Positions 47,244 to 55,082 of a stretch of DNA of 64,000 nucleotides are shown piece after piece. The position numbers were made by a program, and so were the translations under genes. The stretch lies in contig CAVVME010000006.1 in assembly GCA_963749365.1 (NCBI GenBank), positions 62,001 to 126,000 on the forward strand, written 5' to 3'. Every line of letters begins with the position of its first letter. Position 1 is the first letter of the stretch. Source of the stretch: WHSW01 sp963749365 (lineage in GTDB: Bacteria; Actinomycetota; Thermoleophilia; Solirubrobacterales; 70-9). The notes under the pieces were generated by a model. That model did not search any database. It saw nothing but the letters and a program-made list of their open reading frames with translations, and was not told the DNA's origin.

Positions 47244-48878
47244 TTATTCCCACTCGATCGTCGCGGGGGGCTTGGAGGAGAGGTCGAGGGCGACGCGGTT
47301 GACGTGCGCGACCTCGTTGATGATCCGGCCCGAGACCCGCTCGAGCAGGTCGTACGGCAGTCGGGCCCAGTCAGCGGTCATCGCGTCCTGGGAGGTGACC
47401 GCGCGGATCACGATCGGATAGGCATAGGTGCGGCCGTCGCCCTGGACCCCGGTCGAGCGAACGACGGGCAGCACGCAGAACGACTGCCAGAGCTCGCGAT
47501 ACAGCCCCGCCGCGCGGACCTCCTCCTGGAGGATCGCGTCCGCCTCACGAAGGATCTCCAACCGCTCCCGGTTGACCTCGCCGCCGACGATCCGGATCGC
47601 CAGGCCCGGGCCTGGGAACGGCTGGCGCCAGACCACGCGCTCGGAGAGCCCAAGCTCGGCGGCGACGGCGCGAACCTCGTCCTTGAACAGCATCCGCAGC
47701 GGCTCGATCAGGTCGAGCCCGAGGTCCTCCGGCAGGCCGCCGACGTTGTGATGAGACTTGATCGTGTCGGCGGCGCGCCCGTCGCCGCCCGACTCGATCA
47801 CGTCCGAGTAGAGGGTGCCCTGAACGAGGAAGCGCACCCCGTCGAGCTTCTCCGCCTCGGCCTCGAAGACGCGGATGAACTCCTCGCCGATGATCATCCG
47901 CTTGCGCTCGGGCTCGTCGACGCCGGCGAGCCGGGCCAGGAAACGGTCCTCGGCGTCGACGTGGACGAGGTTGACCCCGAGCTCGCGCATCGCGGCCACG
48001 ACCTGCTCGGCTTCGTTCTTGCGCATCAGGCCGTGATCGACGAGCACGCAGGTGAGCTGGTCGCCGACCGCCCGGTGCACGAGCGCAGCCGCGGTCGCCG
48101 AGTCGACCCCACCCGAGAGCCCGCAGAGGGCCCCCGCGTCACCGACGGCGGCGCGAATCCGCGCGACCTGCTCATCGATCACCGAGGCGGGTGACCAGCG
48201 CTCCACGCAAGCTGCGATCTCGCGCAGGAACCGCTCCAGGATCTGCTGCCCGTAGGGCGTGTGGACGACCTCGGGGTGGAACTGGATCCCGTACAGCCCG
48301 CGCCCGGCGTGCTCGAGCGCGGCGACCGGCGAGCCGGGGCTGGCCGCGAGCGCGGTGAAGCCCTCGGGCGCCTCGAATACGCAGTCGCGATGGCTCATCC
48401 AGCACTGCTGCTCGGGCGGCGTCCCGGCGAGCAGCCTGCCGCCGTCGCCGGCGAGGGCGAGCTCGGTGCGGCCGAACTCGCCCGACTCGGCGCCCTCGAC
48501 CCGCCCACCGAGCTCGAGCACCATCGCCTGCATCCCGTAACAGATCCCGAGCACCGGGATTCCGAGCTCGAGCAACTCGGGCCGCAGCCGCGGCGCTCCC
48601 TCGGAGTAGACGGAGGCGGGGCCGCCGGAGAGCACCAGGGCGCGCGGCGAGCGCGCCCGGATCTGGTCGAGTCCGAGGTCGTGGGGAAGGAGCTCGGCGA
48701 AAACCCCGCACTCCCGGATCCGCCGCGCGATCAGCTGCGAGTACTGGCCGCCGAAGTCGAGCACCAGCACCTCCTCGTGCGCGGTAGCGGCACCCGCCTT
48801 GTGACCGTCCGCCGGCACCTCCTGCAGGGCGCTTGCCGCGGTCGGTGCGTCCGAGACCGCGGCCGCGCGCTCAGTCAT
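47244..48878 (-). CDS. guaA: GMP synthase (glutamine-hydrolysing)
   Basis: 544 aa. Amidotransferase domain with VLGICYGMQAMVLELGG (nucleophile Cys) and GIQFHPEVVHTP; ATP pyrophosphatase domain with GLSGGVDSATAAALVHRAVG (PP-loop); C-terminal dimerisation domain PFPGPGLAIRIVGGEVNRER, ending IEWE. It converts XMP to GMP. An additional N-terminal ~35 residues precede the usual start VLVLDFGGQYSQL. Its start overlaps the guaB3 stop by 8 nt. Confidence 0.97.
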   Translation of the reverse strand: MTERAAAVSDAPTAASALQEVPADGHKAGAATAHEEVLVLDFGGQYSQLIARRIRECGVFAELLPHDLGLDQIRARSPRALVLSGGPASVYSEGAPRLRPELLELGIPVLGICYGMQAMVLELGGRVEGAESGEFGRTELALAGDGGRLLAGTPPEQQCWMSHRDCVFEAPEGFTALAASPGSPVAALEHAGRGLYGIQFHPEVVHTPYGQQILERFLREIAACVERWSPASVIDEQVARIRAAVGDAGALCGLSGGVDSATAAALVHRAVGDQLTCVLVDHGLMRKNEAEQVVAAMRELGVNLVHVDAEDRFLARLAGVDEPERKRMIIGEEFIRVFEAEAEKLDGVRFLVQGTLYSDVIESGGDGRAADTIKSHHNVGGLPEDLGLDLIEPLRMLFKDEVRAVAAELGLSERVVWRQPFPGPGLAIRIVGGEVNRERLEILREADAILQEEVRAAGLYRELWQSFCVLPVVRSTGVQGDGRTYAYPIVIRAVTSQDAMTADWARLPYDLLERVSGRIINEVAHVNRVALDLSSKPPATIEWE

Positions 48879-50076
48879 CCGAGACGGCGACTCCGGTCGC
48901 GACTCGAGCGCGCCCGTTGGAGCCCATGCCCACGGATTGCTGGCGCTGCAGCTGCTTGCCCTCGGTCTGCAGCGAGGGGGCGATCATCAACTCGGCGCGC
49001 TGGAAGTCACGGATGTCCTCGTAGCCGCAAGTCGCCATCGACGTGCGCAACGCGCCGACCAGGTTGAAGGTGCCGTCGTTCTCGTGCGCCGGACCGAGCA
49101 GGATCTCCTCCAAGGTCCCGTCCTGCTCGGTCGCGACTCGGGTGCCGCGCGGAAGCGAGGGGTGAAAGGTGGCCATGCCCCAGTGAAAGCCGCGCCCCGG
49201 GGCCTGCTTCGCCCGCGCCAGAGGCGAGCCGATCATCACCGCGTCCGCCCCGCAGGCGATCGCCTTCGAGATGTCGCCACCCGTGCGCATGCCACCGTCG
49301 GCGATCACGTTGCTGTACTCGCCGGTCTCGAGCATGTGCTGCGCGCGTGCGGCAGCGACGTCGGCGATCGCGGTCGCCTGTGGGACCCCGAGGCCGAGCA
49401 CACCGCGAGTCGTGCATGCGGCGCCCGGGCCGACCCCGACCAGGACCCCGACGGCACCGGTGCGCATCAGGTGCAGCCCGGTCGCGTAGGAGGCACAGCC
49501 ACCGACGATGCAGGGAACCGGAACCTCGGCGATGAACTCCTTCAGGTTCAGCGGCTCGGACTTCGAGGAGACGTGCTCGGCGGAGATCACCGTGCCCTGG
49601 ATGACGAGGATGTCGAGGCCCGCCTCGAGCGCGACCTCGTAGTTCTCGCGCACCCGTTGCGGCGTCAGCGAGCCGGCGGCGACCGCCCCGCCCGCCTTGA
49701 TCTCCTCCACCCGCTGGGCGATCAACGACGGCTGCAGAGGCGCCTCGTAGACCTCCTGCAGCTTGCGGGTGGCGAGCTCGGGCTCCGCCGCTGCGATCTC
49801 GGCCAGCCGCTCCTCGGCGTCCTCGTAGCGGCACCAGATTCCCTCCAGGTTGAGCACTCCGAGGCCGCCCAGCCGGCCGAGCTCGAGCGCGGTCGCGGGG
49901 CTGACGACGCCGTCCATCGCCGAGGCGAGCAGCGGCAGCTCGAACCGATACGGGCCAAGAGTCCAGGAGACGTCGACGTCGTCGGGATCGCGGGTGCGCC
50001 GTGACGGCACGATCGCGATGTCGTCGAACCCATAGGCTCGCCTGCCCTTCTTGCCGCGCCCGATCTCTACTTCCAT
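48871..50076 (-). CDS. guaB3: GuaB3-family IMP dehydrogenase-related protein
   Basis: 401 aa, lacking the CBS domains of GuaB. EIGRGKKGRRAYGFDDIAIV, PLLASAMDGVVSPATALELG, VGVGPGAACTTRGVLGLGVP (catalytic Cys loop), VIADGGMRTGGDISKAIACG, ADAVMIGSPLARAKQAPGRG, FHWGMATFHPSLPRGTRV. Actinobacterial GuaB3 proteins are annotated as IMPDH-related and recent work links them to GMP reductase activity. The operon with guaA argues for guanylate supply. TAGGTT (50086-50091) lies 9 nt before the ATG. Confidence 0.92.
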   Translation of the reverse strand: MEVEIGRGKKGRRAYGFDDIAIVPSRRTRDPDDVDVSWTLGPYRFELPLLASAMDGVVSPATALELGRLGGLGVLNLEGIWCRYEDAEERLAEIAAAEPELATRKLQEVYEAPLQPSLIAQRVEEIKAGGAVAAGSLTPQRVRENYEVALEAGLDILVIQGTVISAEHVSSKSEPLNLKEFIAEVPVPCIVGGCASYATGLHLMRTGAVGVLVGVGPGAACTTRGVLGLGVPQATAIADVAAARAQHMLETGEYSNVIADGGMRTGGDISKAIACGADAVMIGSPLARAKQAPGRGFHWGMATFHPSLPRGTRVATEQDGTLEEILLGPAHENDGTFNLVGALRTSMATCGYEDIRDFQRAELMIAPSLQTEGKQLQRQQSVGMGSNGRARVATGVAVSDD

Positions 50077-50085
50077 GAACGGATA

Positions 50086-50091
50086 AACCTA
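50086..50091 (-). promoter_or_regulatory. -10 element (TAGGTT) of guaB3-guaA
   Basis: TAGGTT ends 9 nt before the guaB3 ATG, giving a leaderless transcript. It lies just downstream of the terminator at 50108-50130. Confidence 0.5.
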
Positions 50092-50107
50092 CGCTTGCTC
50101 GCGGACG

Positions 50108-50130
50108 AAAAAGGCCCCTCGGGAGGGGCC
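50108..50130 (-). terminator. Rho-independent terminator
   Basis: On the minus strand an 18-nt hairpin of GGCCCC / GGGGCC (GGCCCCTCCCGAGGGGCC) is followed directly by TTTTT. It ends the minus-strand transcript arriving from pfkB and insulates guaB3. Confidence 0.85.
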
Positions 50131-50224
50131 GATGCGCCGCACCTTGCGGCCTGCGGCCCCGCCTGCGCGAGGCCTCGGCGATGATAACAGCGGTCAACCT
50201 CGGCCCTCGGGCGGCCGATCGCGG

Positions 50225-51184
50225 TCACGAGACCCCGGCCGGGATCTCGAGCTCGCCGATCTCGACCCGGCCGAGCAGCCGCTCGACCTCGCGCCGGTCC
50301 AGCGTCCCGGCGCCGAAGTGCTGGGTCGACTCGGCGCCGCAGGCGACCCCGAAAGCGAGGCAGTCGCGCGTCGCGGCGCCCTCGTGGCGGGCGGCGACAT
50401 AGCCGGCCAGGAAGCTGTCTCCCGAGCCGACCGTGGCGACCGGCTCGAGCTCGTCGATCCTCACCTCCAGGCGCCGGCGCTCGGGCCGCTCGCCGACGAT
50501 CGCGACGCAGCCGGTCTCCGAGGTGATGATCGCCTCCCCCGCTCCCATCTCGAGCAGGCCGGCGAGCCCGAGCGCGAGGTCGTCAGCATCGTTGAACTCG
50601 TGCCCAACCGCCCCCTCGGCCTCGGCCACGTTGGGGGCAACCACGTCGGGGCCGGCGCGCAGGCCGGCGCGCAGCTGCTCGCCGTCGGAATCGAGCACGG
50701 TCAGCACCCCGAGGCCCCGCAGCGCGGCGACCAAGCGCGCGTAGATGTCGCTCGGGGCGCCGGGCGGCACGCTCCCGGAGAGGACACAGGCCGAGGCACC
50801 CTGGGCCAGGTAGAGCAGGCGCTCGACGAAAAGCTCGACCTCCTCGGCGGATACCTCGGGGCCACGATCGTTGATCTCGGTCTGCTCGCCGGAGGTGGGG
50901 TCGATCACCGCGAGGTTGGTTCGCGACTCGCCCGCGATCCGGGTGAACTCGGCGAGTACCGATTCCGTCCGCAGCTGCTCGAGCAGCCGCGTCCCGGTCG
51001 CGCCGCCGGCGAGGCCCGTGGCGATCACCGGCTTGCCGAGTAGGCGCAGGGCGCGAGCGACGTTGACGCCCTTGCCCCCCGCGGTCGAGCGGGTTTCGAC
51101 CGCACGATGGCGCTGACCGAGGCGGAAGTTCGGGACCGCGATCGTGCGGTCGATCGCGGCGTTGAGGGTGACGGTCAGGATCAC
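50225..51184 (-). CDS. 1-phosphofructokinase-type PfkB sugar kinase
   Basis: 319 aa. MILTVTLNAAIDRTIAVPNF, the PfkB signature STAGGKGVNVARALRLLGKP, ASACVLSGSVPPGAPSDIYA and VATVGSGDSFLAGYVAARHE (catalytic Asp in GSGDSF). The sequence fits the hexose-phosphate (tagatose-6-P/fructose-1-P) kinase branch. Its ATG overlaps the DD-carboxypeptidase stop (ATGA). Last gene before the terminator. Confidence 0.92.
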   Translation of the reverse strand: MILTVTLNAAIDRTIAVPNFRLGQRHRAVETRSTAGGKGVNVARALRLLGKPVIATGLAGGATGTRLLEQLRTESVLAEFTRIAGESRTNLAVIDPTSGEQTEINDRGPEVSAEEVELFVERLLYLAQGASACVLSGSVPPGAPSDIYARLVAALRGLGVLTVLDSDGEQLRAGLRAGPDVVAPNVAEAEGAVGHEFNDADDLALGLAGLLEMGAGEAIITSETGCVAIVGERPERRRLEVRIDELEPVATVGSGDSFLAGYVAARHEGAATRDCLAFGVACGAESTQHFGAGTLDRREVERLLGRVEIGELEIPAGVS

Positions 51185-52407
51185 TCCGGCCTAAGGCTAG
51201 TCGGTTGCCTGCGCCGGTCGTAGAGCGCCACGGCGCCAACGAAGACCGCCGCGAGGATCAGGAAGGCGACGGCCCAGGCGACCGCGCGCGGTCCGGGGAT
51301 CGCGCCGTCGACGCGCTCGAGCACGGTCGGGGCGGCGACCGAGTGCGCCGCCGCCAGCGCCACGCGCGCCGCCGGCCGGCCGTCGATCGTCACCGTCGCC
51401 AGCCCGAGACGCTGGCCGCGGTCGACCGGGCCCTCGACCTCGGCCGGCGCGTCGAGCTCGGTCTCGATCCGCTGGCCGTCGCGAACAGTCAGCCGCACGT
51501 CGCGCACGGGCGCCAGACCAAGCCGCTGATCCCGAAACCGGATCGGCACGCCGGTCACCCGCTCGCCGCGCTGCAGGACGTCATCGCGGCGGTAGAGCGA
51601 GAACCCGTACTCGAGCAGCTCGAGGGTCGCGGCGTCACGCTCGGATTCGGTCCCCGCGCCGAGCACCGCCGAGACCAGCTCGACCCCTTGGCGCTCGGCC
51701 GAGGCGACGAGCACGTTGCCGGCCCCCAGCGTGTAACCGGTCTTGACGCCGGTGACGAAGGGCACCGTGCGCACCAGGTTGTTGCGATTGACCACTGTCC
51801 GCGGGCGCGCGCCGCTGCTCAGGGTCGCCTGCGGGGTGTCGAAGAGGCGCCGAAAGAACTCGTCGCGGCGCAGCTCCCGGGCCAGCTCGACCAGGTCGCG
51901 GGCGCTGGAGAAGTTGCCTGCCTCGTCGAGCCCGATCGGATTCGCATAGGAGGTGTGATCGAGGCCGAGGCGGCGCGCGACGCGGTTCATCCGCCGCACG
52001 AAGGCGGGCTCGGACCCGGACGAGACCTCGGCCAAGGCCTGCGCCGCATCGTTGCCCGAGGCGAGGATCAGGCCGTAGAGCAGGTCGCGGACCGCGATCC
52101 TCTCTCCCGCCATCAGCCCGAGCAGCGACTCCGCCGAGGAGACGGGCGTGTAGGCCGGCGCGACCACGGTCTGGTCGAGGCCGAGCGCCGCCCGGGCGAT
52201 GTATGCGGTCATCAGCTTCGTGGTCGAGGCGACCGGGTACGACGTGTCGGGCCGGTGGGCGGCGAGCAGCTCGCCGTCGCGGGCATCAATCAGGGCCCAG
52301 GCGCGAGCCTCGGGCTCGGGCTCTGGCGACGACGCACCGGCGGGGCCGGCGCCGAGGCCCGCCAGGGCGCTCAGCGCGATCGCGAGCGCGGCCACGCCCG
52401 CTCGCAT
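51181..52407 (-). CDS. D-alanyl-D-alanine carboxypeptidase (PBP5/DacA-type)
   Basis: 408 aa. Signal peptide GVAALAIALSALAGLGAGPA, then peptidase S11 motifs: PVASTTKLMTAYIAR (SxxK), LASGNDAAQALAEVSSG (SxN), VKTGYTLGAGNVLVA (KTG). A C-terminal beta-domain and a TM helix (AWAVAFLILAAVFVGAVALY) with a basic cytoplasmic end anchor it. It trims the terminal D-Ala of peptidoglycan stems and so complements alr. The LysM gene ends 12 nt upstream. Confidence 0.94.
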   Translation of the reverse strand: MRAGVAALAIALSALAGLGAGPAGASSPEPEPEARAWALIDARDGELLAAHRPDTSYPVASTTKLMTAYIARAALGLDQTVVAPAYTPVSSAESLLGLMAGERIAVRDLLYGLILASGNDAAQALAEVSSGSEPAFVRRMNRVARRLGLDHTSYANPIGLDEAGNFSSARDLVELARELRRDEFFRRLFDTPQATLSSGARPRTVVNRNNLVRTVPFVTGVKTGYTLGAGNVLVASAERQGVELVSAVLGAGTESERDAATLELLEYGFSLYRRDDVLQRGERVTGVPIRFRDQRLGLAPVRDVRLTVRDGQRIETELDAPAEVEGPVDRGQRLGLATVTIDGRPAARVALAAAHSVAAPTVLERVDGAIPGPRAVAWAVAFLILAAVFVGAVALYDRRRQPTSLRPE

Positions 52408-52418
52408 GCGACCCGCTG

Positions 52419-52814
52419 CTATTCGGCCGCCAGCGCCTTGCAGCCGTCGGCGACCAGATCGACGCAGGAGCCGACCTGGATCAGCTGCGGATCGAGGTTC
52501 GGGTTGAGCTCGATCAGCTCGTCGATCGGGATGCAGGTACGGTCGGCGACGATGCTCAGGTCCTCGCCCGGCTCGATCACGAAGTAGCCGTTCTCGACCG
52601 CGCTCTCGGCATCCGGTTGGCAGCCCTCGGTCGACGCGGTCTGGTCGCGCTCGCCCCTGTCCCTGCGTTCCCCGTCGTCCCCGTCGAGATTCCCCGTGAT
52701 CAGCAGCAGGACCGCTCCGGCGACGATCAGCAGCGCCAGGGGCGCGAGGATACGCGCCGTCCAGTTCGACGGTCTGCCGTCCTGCGAGCCGCGCCCGCTC
52801 TCCGGTTCTGCCAT
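52419..52814 (-). CDS. LysM-domain single-pass membrane protein
   Basis: 131 aa. Cytoplasmic N-terminus, one TM helix (ILAPLALLIVAGAVLLLITG), a charged linker (DDGERRDRGERDQTAS) and a LysM-like domain: YFVIEPGEDLSIVADRTCIP then IDELIELNPNLDPQLIQVGS. Three Cys near the LysM may form disulfides. It probably binds peptidoglycan beside the DD-carboxypeptidase. Confidence 0.85.
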   Translation of the reverse strand: MAEPESGRGSQDGRPSNWTARILAPLALLIVAGAVLLLITGNLDGDDGERRDRGERDQTASTEGCQPDAESAVENGYFVIEPGEDLSIVADRTCIPIDELIELNPNLDPQLIQVGSCVDLVADGCKALAAE

Positions 52815-52865
52815 GGAGCGGGAGATCGTAGGGCCAATCTCCCCCACCGGCTGCCGGCACGGCGG

Positions 52866-53759
52866 TCAGCGGGCGGCGCTTTGCGCGACGGCCCAGACCT
52901 CGTCGCGCAGGGCGCCGGCGGCCGAGCCCGGGTCGTCGGCGTTCGCGATCGAGCGCGAGGCGGTGACGATCGCGGCGGCCGGGTGGGGTGCGAAGGCGGG
53001 TCCGAGCCGGTCGGCGGCGCCGCCCTGGGCGCCGACGCCCGGAATCAGGAAGATCGAGGCGGGCATCAACGCGCGCAGGCGGGCCAGGTACCGGGGCTCG
53101 GTCGCTCCGACGACCGCCCCCATCGCGCTCAGGCCGCAGGCCCCGGAGAGCCGCTCGGCCAAATCGGCGACGAGGCCGGCGAGCAGCTCGTGCAGGGGCG
53201 ATCCGGCGACGGGCAGATCGAGCAGATCCGCCGCACCGGGGTTCGACGTGCGCACGAGCGAGAACACCCCTGCCCCGGACGCGGCCGCCGCCTCGACCAG
53301 CGGCTCGAGCGCGTCGGCTCCGAGCAGCGGGTTGACGGTAGCGGCGTCCGAGCCGAGACCGGCGACCGGGCCAAAGGGGGTCTCGACCCCCGTGAACAGG
53401 CTCTGTCCATAGGCCGTCGCGGTGATCGGAACATCCCCGCGCTTGCCGTCGGCGATCACCAGCAGCCCGGCGTCGCGGGCAGCGGCCGCGACCTCCTCGA
53501 GCGCCCGCCAGCCGGGGGCACCGAGGCGCTCGAAGCAGGCGAGCTGCAGCTTCGCCGCCACGCAGGCGGGGCCAGCGCGCTCGATCAGCTCGCGAGCGGC
53601 GGCGACGACCGCGGCCGACGCGGCCTCGGCGGGCGAGTCACCCCCGCCCGCCGTCCCGGCCGCGTCCAGCCTCTCGGGGTCGGGGTCGATCCCGACGCAG
53701 ACCTGGCTCTGCCGCTCCTCGACGAGGGCGGCGAGCCGGTCGGCGAACGGGGCGCTCAG
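52866..53759 (-). CDS. pyrF: Orotidine 5'-phosphate decarboxylase, type 2
   Basis: About 297 aa. VCVGIDPDPERLDAAGTAGG, KLQLACFERLGAPGWRALEE, catalytic LVIADGKRGDVPITATAYGQ (DxKxxD-type), PLLGADALEPLVEAAAASGA, IFLIPGVGAQGG (phosphate loop). Last step of UMP synthesis. No ATG, GTG or TTG exists between the in-frame TAG at 53766-53768 and the first conserved residues; the CTG at 53759 after AGGCGGGT is the best start. A GTG at 53561 would remove the IDPDP strand. It follows the HU stop by 6 nt. Confidence 0.88.
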   Translation of the reverse strand: MSAPFADRLAALVEERQSQVCVGIDPDPERLDAAGTAGGGDSPAEAASAAVVAAARELIERAGPACVAAKLQLACFERLGAPGWRALEEVAAAARDAGLLVIADGKRGDVPITATAYGQSLFTGVETPFGPVAGLGSDAATVNPLLGADALEPLVEAAAASGAGVFSLVRTSNPGAADLLDLPVAGSPLHELLAGLVADLAERLSGACGLSAMGAVVGATEPRYLARLRALMPASIFLIPGVGAQGGAADRLGPAFAPHPAAAIVTASRSIANADDPGSAAGALRDEVWAVAQSAAR

Positions 53760-53765
53760 ACCCGC

Positions 53766-54038
53766 CTAGCCCTTGACCCTTGACTTCAACCCGGCGCCGG
53801 CCGAGAACTTCGGCACCCGGCCGCCGGCGATCGTGATCCGCTCGCCGGTCCGCGGGTTGACGCCCTGGCGCGGGCCGCGCTCGGCGACGCTGAACTTGCC
53901 GAAGCCGGTGAAGCTGATCTCGCCGCCGCCGGCGAGCGTGTCGGTGATCCCGCCGAGGACGGCCTCGACGGCATCCGCGGCGGCCTTCTTGCTGGCGAAA
54001 TCGCCTGAAATGCTGTCTACGAACTCAGCCTTGGTCAA
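53766..54038 (-). CDS. HU-family DNA-binding protein
   Basis: 90 aa, canonical. MTKAEFVDSISGDFASKKAA, VLGGITDTLAGGGEISFTGF, GKFSVAERGPRQGVNPRTGE, ITIAGGRVPKFSAGAGLKSR. It bends DNA and organises the nucleoid. There is no long Lys/Ala C-terminal tail as in mycobacterial HupB. A GAGGAGGAG site precedes the ATG; pyrF follows immediately. Confidence 0.96.
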   Translation of the reverse strand: MTKAEFVDSISGDFASKKAAADAVEAVLGGITDTLAGGGEISFTGFGKFSVAERGPRQGVNPRTGERITIAGGRVPKFSAGAGLKSRVKG

Positions 54039-54140
54039 TGTCCGCTCCTCCTCGTCTCGGTTTGGTCGGCGCCAAGATAACAGCGGGCCTCGACGGCTTG
54101 GCAGAGCGGACTCCGCGGCGGCCCCGGCCGGAGCCTCGTC

Positions 54141-54179
54141 ATCCGCGTGCGCGAAGGCGTGAAATCACCCATCTAAGCT
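54141..54179 (+). promoter_or_regulatory. Conserved 36-nt promoter motif, copy 1 (before glycosyltransferase)
   Basis: ATCCGCGTGCGCGAAGGCGT then GAAATCACCCATCTAAGCT. It contains GTGAAATCAC (perfect inverted repeat GTGA/TCAC) and the -10-like TAAGCT (54174-54179), 6 nt before the GTG at 54186. Copies lie at 59727 and 61582. Confidence 0.6.
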
Positions 54180-54185
54180 CTCGGG

Positions 54186-55082
54186 GTGAACGCGCCGCGC
54201 TCGCTCGACGTCGTCATCGTCGCCTACCGCTGCCGCGACCTGCTCCGGACCTGCCTGAACTCGGTCTTCGAGCATTCCCCCAAGCGTGCGATGAGGGTCA
54301 TCGTCGTCGACAACGCCTCCGGCGACGGCACCCCGGCGATGGTGCGCGAGACGTTCCCGGCGGTCGAGCTCGTGGTCAACTCCAGCAACCGCGGCTTCAG
54401 CGCCGCCAACAACGTCGCGATCAGGGCGGGCGACGGGGATTACGTGCTTGCGCTCAATCCGGATACCGAGCTGACCGCCGGGGCGCTCGAGCGGCTCTGC
54501 ACCCTGATGGACGCCCGGCCGGAGGTCGGGATCTGCGGCCCCGCCTTGGTCCAGGCCGACGGAAGTCCCGACCACGCCGCGCGGCGCTCGTTCCCGACCC
54601 CGCTGAGCGCATTGGGGCACTTCTCGGGGATCGGCCGGCGCCGCCACGGCGGGGCCCTTGCCGCCTACCGGGCGCCGGAGGTCGAGTCCGGCCCGGTCGA
54701 CGCGGTCAACGGCGCGTTCATGCTGATCCGGCGTTCGGCGCTCGAACAGGTCGGGCTCTTCGACGAGGGCTACTGGATGTACATGGAGGACCTCGACCTC
54801 TGCTATCGCTTCGCCGAGGCGGGCTGGACGACCTGGTACGAGCCCTCAGTGAGCGTCGGGCACCTGAAGGCGGGGACCAGCGGCAAGCACCGGTCGCTGC
54901 GGCTCAACCACGCCTTTCACCGCGGCATGGCGCGCTTCTATCGCGCCCATTACGCGGCCGACAACAACCCGCTGCTCAACCTCGCGGTCTACTCGGGGAT
55001 CCTGCTCAAGCTCGCGGCCTCGGCGCTGCGCAGCGCCGCCGCCCGGGCCCTGGCACGGGTCACATCCGCTCCGGGGAGCTGA
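54186..55082 (+). CDS. Glycosyltransferase family 2 (rhamnosyltransferase-like)
   Basis: 298 aa, GT-A fold. SLDVVIVAYRCRDLLRTCLN, RVIVVDNASGDGTPAMVRET, NRGFSAANNVAIRAGDGDYV, LALNPDTELTAGALERL (DxD), VNGAFMLIRRSALEQVGLFD and YMEDLDLCYRFAEAGW. The last two are typical of WbbL-like rhamnosyltransferases in arabinogalactan or O-polysaccharide synthesis. GTG start; the gene ends 23 nt inside the 3' end of the facing argS. Confidence 0.88.
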   Translation: MNAPRSLDVVIVAYRCRDLLRTCLNSVFEHSPKRAMRVIVVDNASGDGTPAMVRETFPAVELVVNSSNRGFSAANNVAIRAGDGDYVLALNPDTELTAGALERLCTLMDARPEVGICGPALVQADGSPDHAARRSFPTPLSALGHFSGIGRRRHGGALAAYRAPEVESGPVDAVNGAFMLIRRSALEQVGLFDEGYWMYMEDLDLCYRFAEAGWTTWYEPSVSVGHLKAGTSGKHRSLRLNHAFHRGMARFYRAHYAADNNPLLNLAVYSGILLKLAASALRSAAARALARVTSAPGS

